In this document: positions 18,297-26,151 of the stretch, in pieces
How positions within the stretch are numbered: the stretch's first letter is position 1
How the letters are laid out: every line of letters begins with the position of its first letter
Assembly: GCA_963803495.1 (NCBI GenBank)
Contig: CAWDMP010000002.1
Location: 2,728,001 to 2,792,000 of the forward strand
Source of the DNA: Persicitalea sp963803495
GTDB taxonomy: Bacteria > Bacteroidota > Bacteroidia > Cytophagales > Spirosomataceae
Direction of reading: 5' to 3'
DNA length: 64,000 nucleotides
Notes under the pieces: model-generated
Told to the model about the DNA's origin: nothing
Databases searched by the model: none
Seen by the model: only the letters and a program-made list of their open reading frames with translations
Made by a program: the position numbers and the translations under genes

Positions 18297-18390
18297 TCGG
18301 GTCAAAGGTTAACGGTCAAAGGAGAAATCCGCAAGACAGCGAATAAGCGCCCGTTAACCGTTCGCGTTAACCCTTTTCTCCTTTCCTCCT

Positions 18391-18747
18391 TCAATAAAAA
18401 GCATCCTGAATATGCCGCACATCCACATCGCCATTGGGTAGGATAAGGACGGAGACAATGTCGAAGCGGACGTCGAATTTCCAGTCGTGATCGAAGATGT
18501 AGTTTTCGGCGGCTTTCAGAATGAGGCGGGTTTTTTGGTAGTTCACAAATTCCTCGGGCATGCCGAAACCCGTACCGCTGCGGGTTTTTACTTCCACAAA
18601 AATCAGGAGTTTGTCTTTCCTGGCGATCAGGTCGATTTCGGCGTGGCGGTGCCGGTAATTCTTGACCACGATCGTGTAGCCCGCTTTTTGCAGAAACTCC
18701 GCCGCGCGCCCCTCGCCCCAGTGTCCGGTATCGTTGTGTGCTGCCAT
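18391..18747 (-). CDS. YraN/UPF0102 family protein
   Basis: The 118-residue protein matches the YraN family: GHWGEGRAAEFLQKAGYTIVVKNYRHRHAEIDLIARKDKLLIFVEVKTR. This is a Holliday-junction-resolvase-like PD-(D/E)xK fold, with the catalytic set GE..., EIDLI and EVKTR. Its cellular role is unsettled, although a nuclease function is suspected. ATG 18747 (MAAHNDTGHW) is the family-like start; a longer frame upstream is not conserved in style. It is divergent from lipB. Confidence 0.88.
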   Translation of the reverse strand: MAAHNDTGHWGEGRAAEFLQKAGYTIVVKNYRHRHAEIDLIARKDKLLIFVEVKTRSGTGFGMPEEFVNYQKTRLILKAAENYIFDHDWKFDVRFDIVSVLILPNGDVDVRHIQDAFY

Positions 18748-18847
18748 CTGAACATTTTTGGGGTAAAGTACTGTTATTCCAGGCAGAAACAAATCGGGAA
18801 GCGGTCCTCAGTCTTTCCGATTGTGTTTTTGAAGTACCAAAATATGA

Positions 18848-19632
18848 ATGAATTCCAACATCAATAAGCAAGTCCAATTCCGGCATCTGGGCCTGATGGA
18901 TTACCAAACAGCCTGGGATTGGCAGGAGAAGCTTTTCGCCGAAATCGTGGCCGTTAAAATCGCCAACCGTGGCCTTTCCCCCGAAATCCAAAGTCCGACG
19001 CCCAATCACCTGCTTTTTTGTGAACACCCGCACGTCTATACGTTGGGCAAAAGCGGTAAGCTTGAAAATCTTCTGCTGAGTGAGTGAGGGCCTGCAAGAA
19101 GTAGAAGCAAGCTTTTACAAGATCAACCGCGGCGGCGACATCACCTACCACGGACCGGGTCAACTGGTTGGGTACCCAATTCTGGACCTGGATAATTTCT
19201 TCACCGACATCCACCGCTACATGCGGACACTCGAAGAAGCCATCATCCGCACCCTGGCCGACTACGGGCTGGAAGCCGGACGTATCGACGGCCTGACGGG
19301 CGTTTGGCTCGACCACAAAACTCAGGAGAATCCCCGCAAGATTTGCGCTTTGGGCGTCAAAGCCAGCCGCTGGGTCACGATGCACGGGTTTGCGCTCAAC
19401 GTCAACACCGATCTTGGGTACTTCAAGAATATCGTGCCTTGTGGTATCGACGACAAGGCCGTCACGTCCATGCGGCAGGAATTAGGGCAGGAAATATGGA
19501 TGCAGGAAGTCGAGCAGAAATTAAAGGGGCATCTGGCGGAGATGTTCGGGCTGCAATTCTTGCCGCACCCTAATCTGAGCCGGAGAAAATTACTTTGTCG
19601 CTCTGTGGCTATGCCACTTGTCGCTCTAAAAA
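18848..19632 (+). pseudogene. lipB: Octanoyltransferase LipB, frameshifted
   Basis: LipB moves octanoyl groups from acyl carrier protein to lipoyl domains. The N-terminal frame (from ATG 18848) gives VQFRHLGLMDYQTAWDWQEKL and NHLLFCEHPHVYTLGKSG, then stops at 19087. The next frame continues with YKINRGGDITYHGPGQLVGYP, the Lys in KICALGVKASRWVTMHGFALNV and the catalytic Cys in NIVPCGIDDKAVTS. The break lies at TGAGTGAGTGAGG (about 19076-19088). One fewer TGAG unit, or one fewer base, would restore LSEGLQ. The second frame lacks its own stop after MFGLQFLPHP and runs into the next gene, so another small error may lie near 19570. Homology ends near there; the end given is approximate. Confidence 0.8.
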
Positions 19633-20037
19633 ATGAAAAAAGACATCCCCTTCCTGCCTGTAAAGGGTATTCAAGTCGCTATCGTGCGCAAGATCAACGA
19701 ACTCAACGCCGAAGAGTGGCACGTGGTCCTGATCAATCGCAACGACGAGCCGATCGACAACGTTTTCGTGACGTCCAAGGGCTACGGCAGCGCTACCGTC
19801 GACGGGCAGAAGACCTCCACGCTCCGGCACTTCTTCCCCGAGGTAGTACCCGGCGACAACGTGATCGTGGAGCCGATCATGCCCGAGTTATTCGCCCTGA
19901 CGAACGAGTACTGGGTCAGTTACTTCATCGGCAAACAGGTTTACGATAAAAAGTTTATCTTCGTGCCCGACAGTATCGTACCCGAACACCTCGTCAAGAT
20001 CGACGTTTTGGGGCTGGAAGGGGTGCTTCATGTTTAA
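19633..20037 (+). CDS. Conserved Bacteroidota hypothetical protein
   Basis: The 134-residue soluble protein begins MKKDIPFLPVKGIQVAIVRK and contains EEWHVVLINRNDEPIDNVFVTSKGYG, STLRHFFPEVVPGDNVIVEPI and NEYWVSYFIGKQVYDKKFIFVPDSI. I recognise the pattern as a small family widespread in Bacteroidota, but no function is known to me. It looks all-beta, with no signal peptide or membrane segment. It follows lipB closely and is co-directional, so they may share a transcript. Confidence 0.75.
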   Translation: MKKDIPFLPVKGIQVAIVRKINELNAEEWHVVLINRNDEPIDNVFVTSKGYGSATVDGQKTSTLRHFFPEVVPGDNVIVEPIMPELFALTNEYWVSYFIGKQVYDKKFIFVPDSIVPEHLVKIDVLGLEGVLHV

Positions 20038-20166
20038 TTGGTTGATGGAAGTGGGCCTGTCGGGATAGAATGAGCTTGTTTAAATAAGTCGACAATGCCT
20101 AATTCGCTATTTCCAAATTGTCTCTCATTCTCACATTCAAAATTCACCCATTCCCAATTGACCACT

Positions 20167-20901
20167 ATGTCCGAAGAATTCCGCCGCCGTATCCGAAATC
20201 TGCTCTTTCTCGACATCGAGACAGTGGCTTCGCATCCGGCCTACGAACACCTCGACGAGCGGATGCAGGCGTTGTGGAATAAGAAAGCGGACAAGTTGCG
20301 GAAGGCCGATGACACGCGGACTAACGCCGAAATGTTCTACGGGCAGGGCGCAATTTATTCCGAGTTCGGTCGCGTGGTGTCTATCGCCTTCGGGATGTTC
20401 TATTGGAACGACGACGATGAACTGGCTCTGAAGGTCCGGTCGTTCGAAAATCCTGACGAAACGACACTTTTGCGAGAGTTCAAGGCGCTGGTCGAGAAGT
20501 TTTCTGCTAATGAATTGATCCTGTGCGCACACAATGGCAAGGAATTTGACTTCCCTTACTTATGCCGCCGGATGCTCATCAACGGCATCGAGCTGCCCCG
20601 CGCCATGCAGTTGGCCGGCAAGAAGCCTTGGGAGATTCTGCATCAGGATACGCTGGAACTCTGGAAATTCGGCGATTATAAGAATTACACCGGTCTGGAC
20701 CTGTTAGCTGCCGTGTTCGGCATCACCAGCAGCAAAAACGAAATGAGCGGCGACCAGGTCACGCCTACTTTTTATGAACAAAACGACATCGCCAAAATCA
20801 GCCGCTACTGCCGCGAAGACGTGGTGGTACTGGCCCAACTATACCTCTGTCTGCACTGCCAACCCACCGTAGCGGACGAAAATATCATTCGGGTGGAGTG
20901 A
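20167..20901 (+). CDS. Predicted 3'-5' exonuclease, PolB-related DEDDy family
   Basis: The 244-residue ribonuclease-H-like exonuclease shows the DEDDy motifs: Exo I FLDIETV (Asp16, Glu18), Exo II in LCAHNGKEFDFPYLCRRM, and Exo III in YCREDVVVLAQL (Tyr-x3-Asp). The segment DTLELWKFGDYKNYTGLDLLAAVFGI is typical of the PolB-related predicted 3'-5' exonucleases (PF10108-like). It should trim DNA or RNA 3' ends using two metal ions. ATG 20167 is chosen because the upstream in-frame extension (from 20095) is low-complexity and not protein-like. Confidence 0.85.
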   Translation: MSEEFRRRIRNLLFLDIETVASHPAYEHLDERMQALWNKKADKLRKADDTRTNAEMFYGQGAIYSEFGRVVSIAFGMFYWNDDDELALKVRSFENPDETTLLREFKALVEKFSANELILCAHNGKEFDFPYLCRRMLINGIELPRAMQLAGKKPWEILHQDTLELWKFGDYKNYTGLDLLAAVFGITSSKNEMSGDQVTPTFYEQNDIAKISRYCREDVVVLAQLYLCLHCQPTVADENIIRVE

Positions 20902-21071
20902 TTCATGTTTATGTGTTTAACTGTTTAATCGTTCGACACAGACATATTATTCGGGCGAAAAGTGTTTCATTCAAAAAATAATTTAACACAAACCAAGAAA
21001 CAACAAGGCGAAGCCAGAGCACTCGAATTAAAAGAAGCCGAGAGTCAAAGCCGACCGCCAAAAGCCACTAT

Positions 21072-23448
21072 ATGCGCTCCAACAAACAATCTAAGAGAGA
21101 ACCTAAAGAAAAGCGTTCCGGCGGCAACAAGCCACCCCGAACCTTACTTACCTTCGTGGACGGCTTGAAAGCTGACATCGCCACATTTTTTGAACTGAAC
21201 AAAGAAGAAACCTTCCGCCTGGCGGATGTCTACGACCAATTTGGCGCGAGCGACAAGAAGCTCCGCCAACTCGTCGGCGAACTCGTGCATGAGCTTCACA
21301 ACGACGACAAGATCCTGCACCACCCCGACGGTACCTACGGCGCCGCCGCCGACATCGCCGAGGCGGGCGGACTGGTCGGCAAGCTCGACCACGTCAACAA
21401 GAACTTCGGTTTTGTAGCCGTGGACGAACAAGACGACGATATTTACGTCGATAGCGACAACCTTAATGGCGCCATGCATCTCGACACCGTGAAACTGGAA
21501 GTTATCATCGGGAATCGGGGCCGCGAGCGGCAGCCGCACCGAAGGCCGCGTGCTGGAAGTTATCGATCGCGGTCAGCCCGATGTGGTGGGCGTGATCGAA
21601 ATCTGGCCCAAATACGCCCTTGTGGAGCCGGACAATCGCAAGTTGTACGATCCAATTCACATTCAACTCGAAGACCTCAATGGCGCCACTGATAACGACA
21701 AGGTAATCGTCCACATCGAGCAGTGGCCCAGCCGTACGCGCAAAGCGGAAGGAAAAGTCGTGACCATACTGGGAAAAGCGGGCGAAAACGACGCCGAGAT
21801 GCACGCTATTCTGGCCGAATTTGGGTTACCGATCGAGTTTCCCAAGCAAGTGGAGAAAGAGGCCGAGGCTATTCCCGAGAAGATTCCCCAGAAGGAAATT
21901 GAGAAGCGGCGCGATATGCGCCAAACGGCTACCTTCACCATCGACCCCGCCGACGCCAAGGACTTCGACGACGCATTGTCGGTGCAGTACCTCGACAACG
22001 GCAACGTCGAAGTCGGTATCCACATCGCCGACGTGAGCTACTACGTGCAGCCCGATACCGAACTGGAAAAGGAGGCTTATCGCCGCGCTACGTCGGTGTA
22101 CCTCGTGGACCGCACCGTGCCAATGCTGCCCGAAAAGCTTTCCAACGGCCTGTGTTCACTCCGGCCCAACGAAGACCGGCTGGCGTTCTCGGCCGTCTTC
22201 GAGATGACCACGCGCGGCAAGCTCGTCGGCGAGTGGTTTGGCCGCACGGTCATTCACTCCGACCGCCGTTTCAGTTACGAACAAGCCCAGGAGGTGATCG
22301 AAACCGGCGCGGGCGACTACCCCGAAATACTGACGATGCTCAACGATATGGCCAAAATACTCCGCAAAGAGCGTTTCAAAAAGGGAGCCATCAACTTCGA
22401 GACGGTGGAAGTGAAGTTCCGGCTGGACGAAAACGGCAAGCCGCTGGGCATCTACCAGAAAGAGCGTAAGGATTCCAACAAACTCATCGAGGAGTTCATG
22501 CTACTGGCCAACCGCCGCGTGGCCGAGTACGTCTACGGTCTGTCCAAGGGCAAGAACAAGAATACGATGGTCTACCGCGTCCACGAGGCGCCCGACGCCG
22601 AACGTCTGCAAAGCTTCGCGACCTTCGTGTCCAAGCTGGGCTACAAAGTCGTGGTCGACGACGAGAAGGAAATCGCCAAATCCATGAACCACATGCTGGA
22701 AGAAGTGGAGGGCAAACCCGAGCAGAACCTCATCGAATCGCTGGCCGTGCGCACCATGTCGAAGGCGCGCTATACCACCGACGATTTCGGCCACTTCGGA
22801 CTGGCCTTCCGCCGCTACTCGCACTTCACCTCGCCCATCCGCCGCTATCCCGACGTGATGGCCCACCGCCTGCTCCAGCACTACATCGACGGCGGCAAGT
22901 CGCCCGCCGAAGCACCCTACGAGGAAGCCTGCAAGCACTCTTCGGAGCGCGAGCGCATGGCCGCCGAAGCCGAGCGCGCCTCGATCAAATACAAGCAGGT
23001 CGAGTACATGAGCACGATGGACCAAGACGAAACGTTCGACGGCATCATCACGGGCGTCACCGACTTCGGAATATTCGTCGAAATCACCGCCACAGCCTCC
23101 GAGGGCCTCATCCGCATGGCCGACCTCAGCGGCGACTACTACGAACTCGACAAGGAGAACTACCGCCTCATCGGGCAACGCAGCAAGAAAATCTACACCT
23201 TCGGCGACAGCGTCAAAGTAAAAGTCAAAGACACCAACCTCGCCCGCCGCAGCATGGACCTCCTCCTGGCCGATAGCCCCGACGCTAGCTCGCGTAGCCG
23301 GCGTAATGAGGCGTCGAAGTCGTCGTCTTCGCGGTCGTCACGTTCCTCGTCTTCACGCAGTAAGCAGGAGAGTTTGGGTTCTACGCGTCAGAAGAAAAAG
23401 GCGGGAAGCTCGATTCCCGCGCCGAAGAAAAAGCGGCGGGGGCGGTGA
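21072..23448 (+). pseudogene. rnr: Ribonuclease R, one frameshift
   Basis: RNase R is a processive 3'-5' exoribonuclease that degrades structured RNA. The N-terminal frame (from ATG 21072) holds a basic start, a helix-turn-helix (FRLADVYDQFGASDKKLRQLVGEL) and a cold-shock domain (GLVGKLDHVNKNFGFVAVDEQDDDIYV). The second frame holds a second CSD, the RNB catalytic domain (TIDPADAKDFDDALS, GIHIADVSYYV, PIRRYPDVMAHRLLQHYI), an S1 domain (GIITGVTDFGIFVEI) and a Ser/Arg/Lys-rich tail. The frame changes at the G4 run 21517-21520; removing one G joins NR to AASGSRTEGRVLEVI. Because the rest is perfectly preserved, a sequencing or assembly insertion is more likely than real loss. Confidence 0.88.
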
Positions 23449-23507
23449 GAAATGAAATCTAGTAACGCCAACTGTTTTACCTACACCCCTAGACTCTCAG
23501 TTTCTGA

Positions 23508-25298
23508 ATGCAAAAATATTCTGTAAATCAACATCTTGTCGAGACACTTCTTTCGTGGGTCAAGTCAGGAGAAATTGCCATTCCTGAAATTCAGAGGCCT
23601 TTCGTCTGGGACAGTTCAAAGGTGAGGGATCTGATGGACAGCCTATATCAGGGATATCCAATAGGGTACGTGATTGCCTGGAGAAATCCAGACATAAGGT
23701 TAAAGGACGGGAGTTTAAGCGAGGGGAAAAAGATTTTGATCGACGGTCAACAAAGGGTTACAGCTTTGACTGCCGGCATCTTGAGTCAGTATGTTGTCAA
23801 CAAAACGTATCAGAGAATAAAGATAAAAATTGCGTTTCACCCAATTGACGAGCGATTTGAAGTACAGAACCCAGCCATTTTAAAAGACAGGACATGGCTT
23901 CCAGATATTTCTGATGCTTTTTCCGGCAACATTAGCCTACTAAGATTGGTGGGTAACTATTCAAGGCTGAATCCTGAGTTTGACGAAGATCAGATTGAGA
24001 ATGCTTTTTCAAGATTGATAGGTATGGTAAAGAAACCAATCGGCATGATTGAATTAATGCCAGACCTAGATATTGAGACAGTCACCGAGATTTTCATACG
24101 GATCAATTCAAAAGGAGTAGTTCTTAGTCAGGCAGATTTTGCCATGAGTAAAATTGCTTCGAATACGGAATATGGAGGCAACGAACTTCGGAAGGCTATC
24201 GACTATTTCTGTCATTTGGCTATTGCCCCCGAGTTTTACAACCATATTGTCGAAAACGACCAAGAGTTTGTGAAATCTGATTTTTTTCAGAAATTACAAT
24301 GGTTGAAAACAGAAAGGGAAGATTTGTATGACCCGGACTATAATGACCTGCTACGCGTAGCTTTTACCTCACAATTCAGTAGAGGGAGGCTTTCAGATCT
24401 GGTCAGCTTACTATCCGGCAGAAACTTTGAAACGCGAACTTTTGAAGATACCATCGCCAAGGAATCATTTTCGAGACTGAAAACAGGTGTAAATAATTTT
24501 ATAAACGAGGCTAACTTTAAGAAGTTTTTGATGGTAATAAAGTCGGCTGGTTTTATTTCACCAAAACTTGTTCGTTCACAAAATGCAATCAACTTTGCTT
24601 ACATCGTATATCTAAAACTCAGAGAAATAGAAGTAAACTCAGTATTGATAGAAAGTTATGTCAGGCGCTGGTTTGTCTACTCGATTCTGACCGGACGTTA
24701 CTCGGGTTCACCCGAAAGTTTATTTGATTATGACATCAAGCAAATTTCTCAACGGCCTTTTGACGAGTATCTGACTGAAAAAGAGGAAGGAGAACTCTCA
24801 GAAGCGTTTTGGAATGCTTCGCTGCCACAGAGTTTGGATACTTCGGTAGCAAGTAGTCCCTACTTCCATGTTTTTCTTGCCTCCCAAGTGCGTAGAAACG
24901 ACAAAGGATTTCTGTCAAGAGATATCTTAGTGAGCGACTTGATTTCTTTACGTGGAGATATTCACCATCTCTTTCCCAAAGACTATTTGAAGAAGAATGG
25001 GTTGGAAAGAGGGAAGTATAATCAGATTGCAAACTACGTGTATATGCAGTCGGAGATAAATATCAAGGTCAGTAATAAACCACCTAGAGACTATTTTGCG
25101 ATTGTTAGTTCCCAAATTTTAGATAATGATAATCCCATAAGTGGTATTTCGAACGAGCAGCAATTACTCGAAAACCTTGAAATGAATTGTGTACCACCGA
25201 GAATTTTAGAAATGGGTGTCGATGATTATCCTGAATTTCTGATTTTACGACGAAAATTGATGTCAATGAAAATCAAGGAATACTATTTTTCTCTATGA
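23508..25298 (+). CDS. DUF262 / HNH (GmrSD-like) protein
   Basis: The 596-residue protein has an N-terminal DUF262 ParB-like nucleotidase domain: IAIPEIQRPFVWDSSKVRDLMDSLYQGYPIG, then ILIDGQQRVTALTAG with the conserved DGQQR. Its C-terminal region carries a DUF1524-like HNH motif, DIHHLFPKDYLKKNG (around residue 483). This combination is that of GmrSD-type type IV restriction enzymes, which use NTP and cut modified phage DNA, so a defence role is inferred. The gene is AT-rich compared with rnr and valS on either side and therefore looks acquired. The start at 23508 is the first ATG and gives the standard domain start. Confidence 0.8.
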   Translation: MQKYSVNQHLVETLLSWVKSGEIAIPEIQRPFVWDSSKVRDLMDSLYQGYPIGYVIAWRNPDIRLKDGSLSEGKKILIDGQQRVTALTAGILSQYVVNKTYQRIKIKIAFHPIDERFEVQNPAILKDRTWLPDISDAFSGNISLLRLVGNYSRLNPEFDEDQIENAFSRLIGMVKKPIGMIELMPDLDIETVTEIFIRINSKGVVLSQADFAMSKIASNTEYGGNELRKAIDYFCHLAIAPEFYNHIVENDQEFVKSDFFQKLQWLKTEREDLYDPDYNDLLRVAFTSQFSRGRLSDLVSLLSGRNFETRTFEDTIAKESFSRLKTGVNNFINEANFKKFLMVIKSAGFISPKLVRSQNAINFAYIVYLKLREIEVNSVLIESYVRRWFVYSILTGRYSGSPESLFDYDIKQISQRPFDEYLTEKEEGELSEAFWNASLPQSLDTSVASSPYFHVFLASQVRRNDKGFLSRDILVSDLISLRGDIHHLFPKDYLKKNGLERGKYNQIANYVYMQSEINIKVSNKPPRDYFAIVSSQILDNDNPISGISNEQQLLENLEMNCVPPRILEMGVDDYPEFLILRRKLMSMKIKEYYFSL

Positions 25299-25344
25299 GA
25301 TAGAAAAACAATGAGTAATTATTTGCCATTTTATAAAGTACAAT

Positions 25345-25527
25345 ATGCCCACTCCCTACTCATTCCTATCCGATGAAGAACCCACCGATGAGCAACTCCA
25401 AGAACTCATGGAAGCGGCTTTGATTGACGTGAAAGCGCGCGCGGCGGCAGCTGATGCAAAGTTTAAGGCTTTACAGGCGCAGCAAATCAAGGAGGCGTTT
25501 GAGCGTTTTCACCAGATTCAGGAGTAG
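25345..25527 (+). CDS. Small protein upstream of zeta-like toxin, probable antitoxin
   Basis: The 60-residue acidic, mostly helical protein (MPTPYSFLSDEEPTDEQLQELMEAALIDVK, then an Ala/Lys/Gln-rich helix ending FERFHQIQE) ends one base before the ATG of the zeta-like kinase. Tight coupling and small size suggest the cognate antitoxin or a ribbon-like regulator; I do not recognise the family. The helix ALIDVKARAAAADAKFKALQAQQIKEAFE could pair with the kinase. Confidence 0.6.
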   Translation: MPTPYSFLSDEEPTDEQLQELMEAALIDVKARAAAADAKFKALQAQQIKEAFERFHQIQE

Positions 25528-25528
25528 C

Positions 25529-26131
25529 ATGAAAGTTATCAAACCAAAGCTTTTGGTCGTTGCGGGGCCAAACGGGTCAGGTAAAACCACTACCACATCT
25601 CAGATACTGAGACATGAATGGGTAGAAGGTTGCGCATACATCAACGCTGATTTTATAGCCCGTGATGAGTTGGGGAATTGGAACTCACCAGAGATGGTTT
25701 TGAAGGCTGCTCAAATAGCTACGGAACGCCGGGAAAGCTGTTTAAAAAATAGTGAAAACCTGATTTTTGAAACGGTGTTCTCTGCACCGGATAAAATACT
25801 TTATCTACAAAGGGCAAAAAGAGCAGGTTATTTCATCCGTCTTTTTTTTGTAGGAACAGATAATCCATCGATCAATGCAAGTAGAGTTGCACAACGGGTC
25901 ATGGAAGGAGGACATGATGTTCCAATCCCCAAGATTATATCTCGGTACTATAAATCGGTTAGCAATTGCTGTGTCGCTGCTACTTTCGTAGACAGGCTTT
26001 ATGTCTATGACAACTCAGTAGAAAATACACCCGCTAAATTACTGTTTAGAGTTTCGAACGGCATCATTAGCAAAGTGTATGGAGAAATAAATGACTGGGC
26101 TTTACCTATTTATGAAAGCGTAAAAAAGTAG
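25529..26131 (+). CDS. Zeta toxin-like P-loop kinase
   Basis: The 200-residue protein has a Walker A motif AGPNGSGKTTTT (residues 12-23), then INADFIARDE and a helix IATERRESCLKNSENLIFETVFSA. The segment RAGYFIRLFFVGTDNPSINASRVAQRV is also typical of zeta/UDP-GlcNAc kinase toxins. Such toxins phosphorylate UDP-N-acetylglucosamine and block wall synthesis, or act on other small substrates. It follows the 60-residue partner by one base, forming an apparent toxin-antitoxin pair. ATG 25529 fits the family; an earlier frame start is inside the partner gene. AT content is elevated, as in the DUF262 gene. Confidence 0.8.
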   Translation: MKVIKPKLLVVAGPNGSGKTTTTSQILRHEWVEGCAYINADFIARDELGNWNSPEMVLKAAQIATERRESCLKNSENLIFETVFSAPDKILYLQRAKRAGYFIRLFFVGTDNPSINASRVAQRVMEGGHDVPIPKIISRYYKSVSNCCVAATFVDRLYVYDNSVENTPAKLLFRVSNGIISKVYGEINDWALPIYESVKK

Positions 26132-26151
26132 AATACAACCCTTTACACATA

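Noticed and set aside
19304..19573. A small open frame inside lipB considered as a separate gene
   Set aside because: It is out of frame with the LipB homology and has no motif; its stop may only mark where lipB should end.
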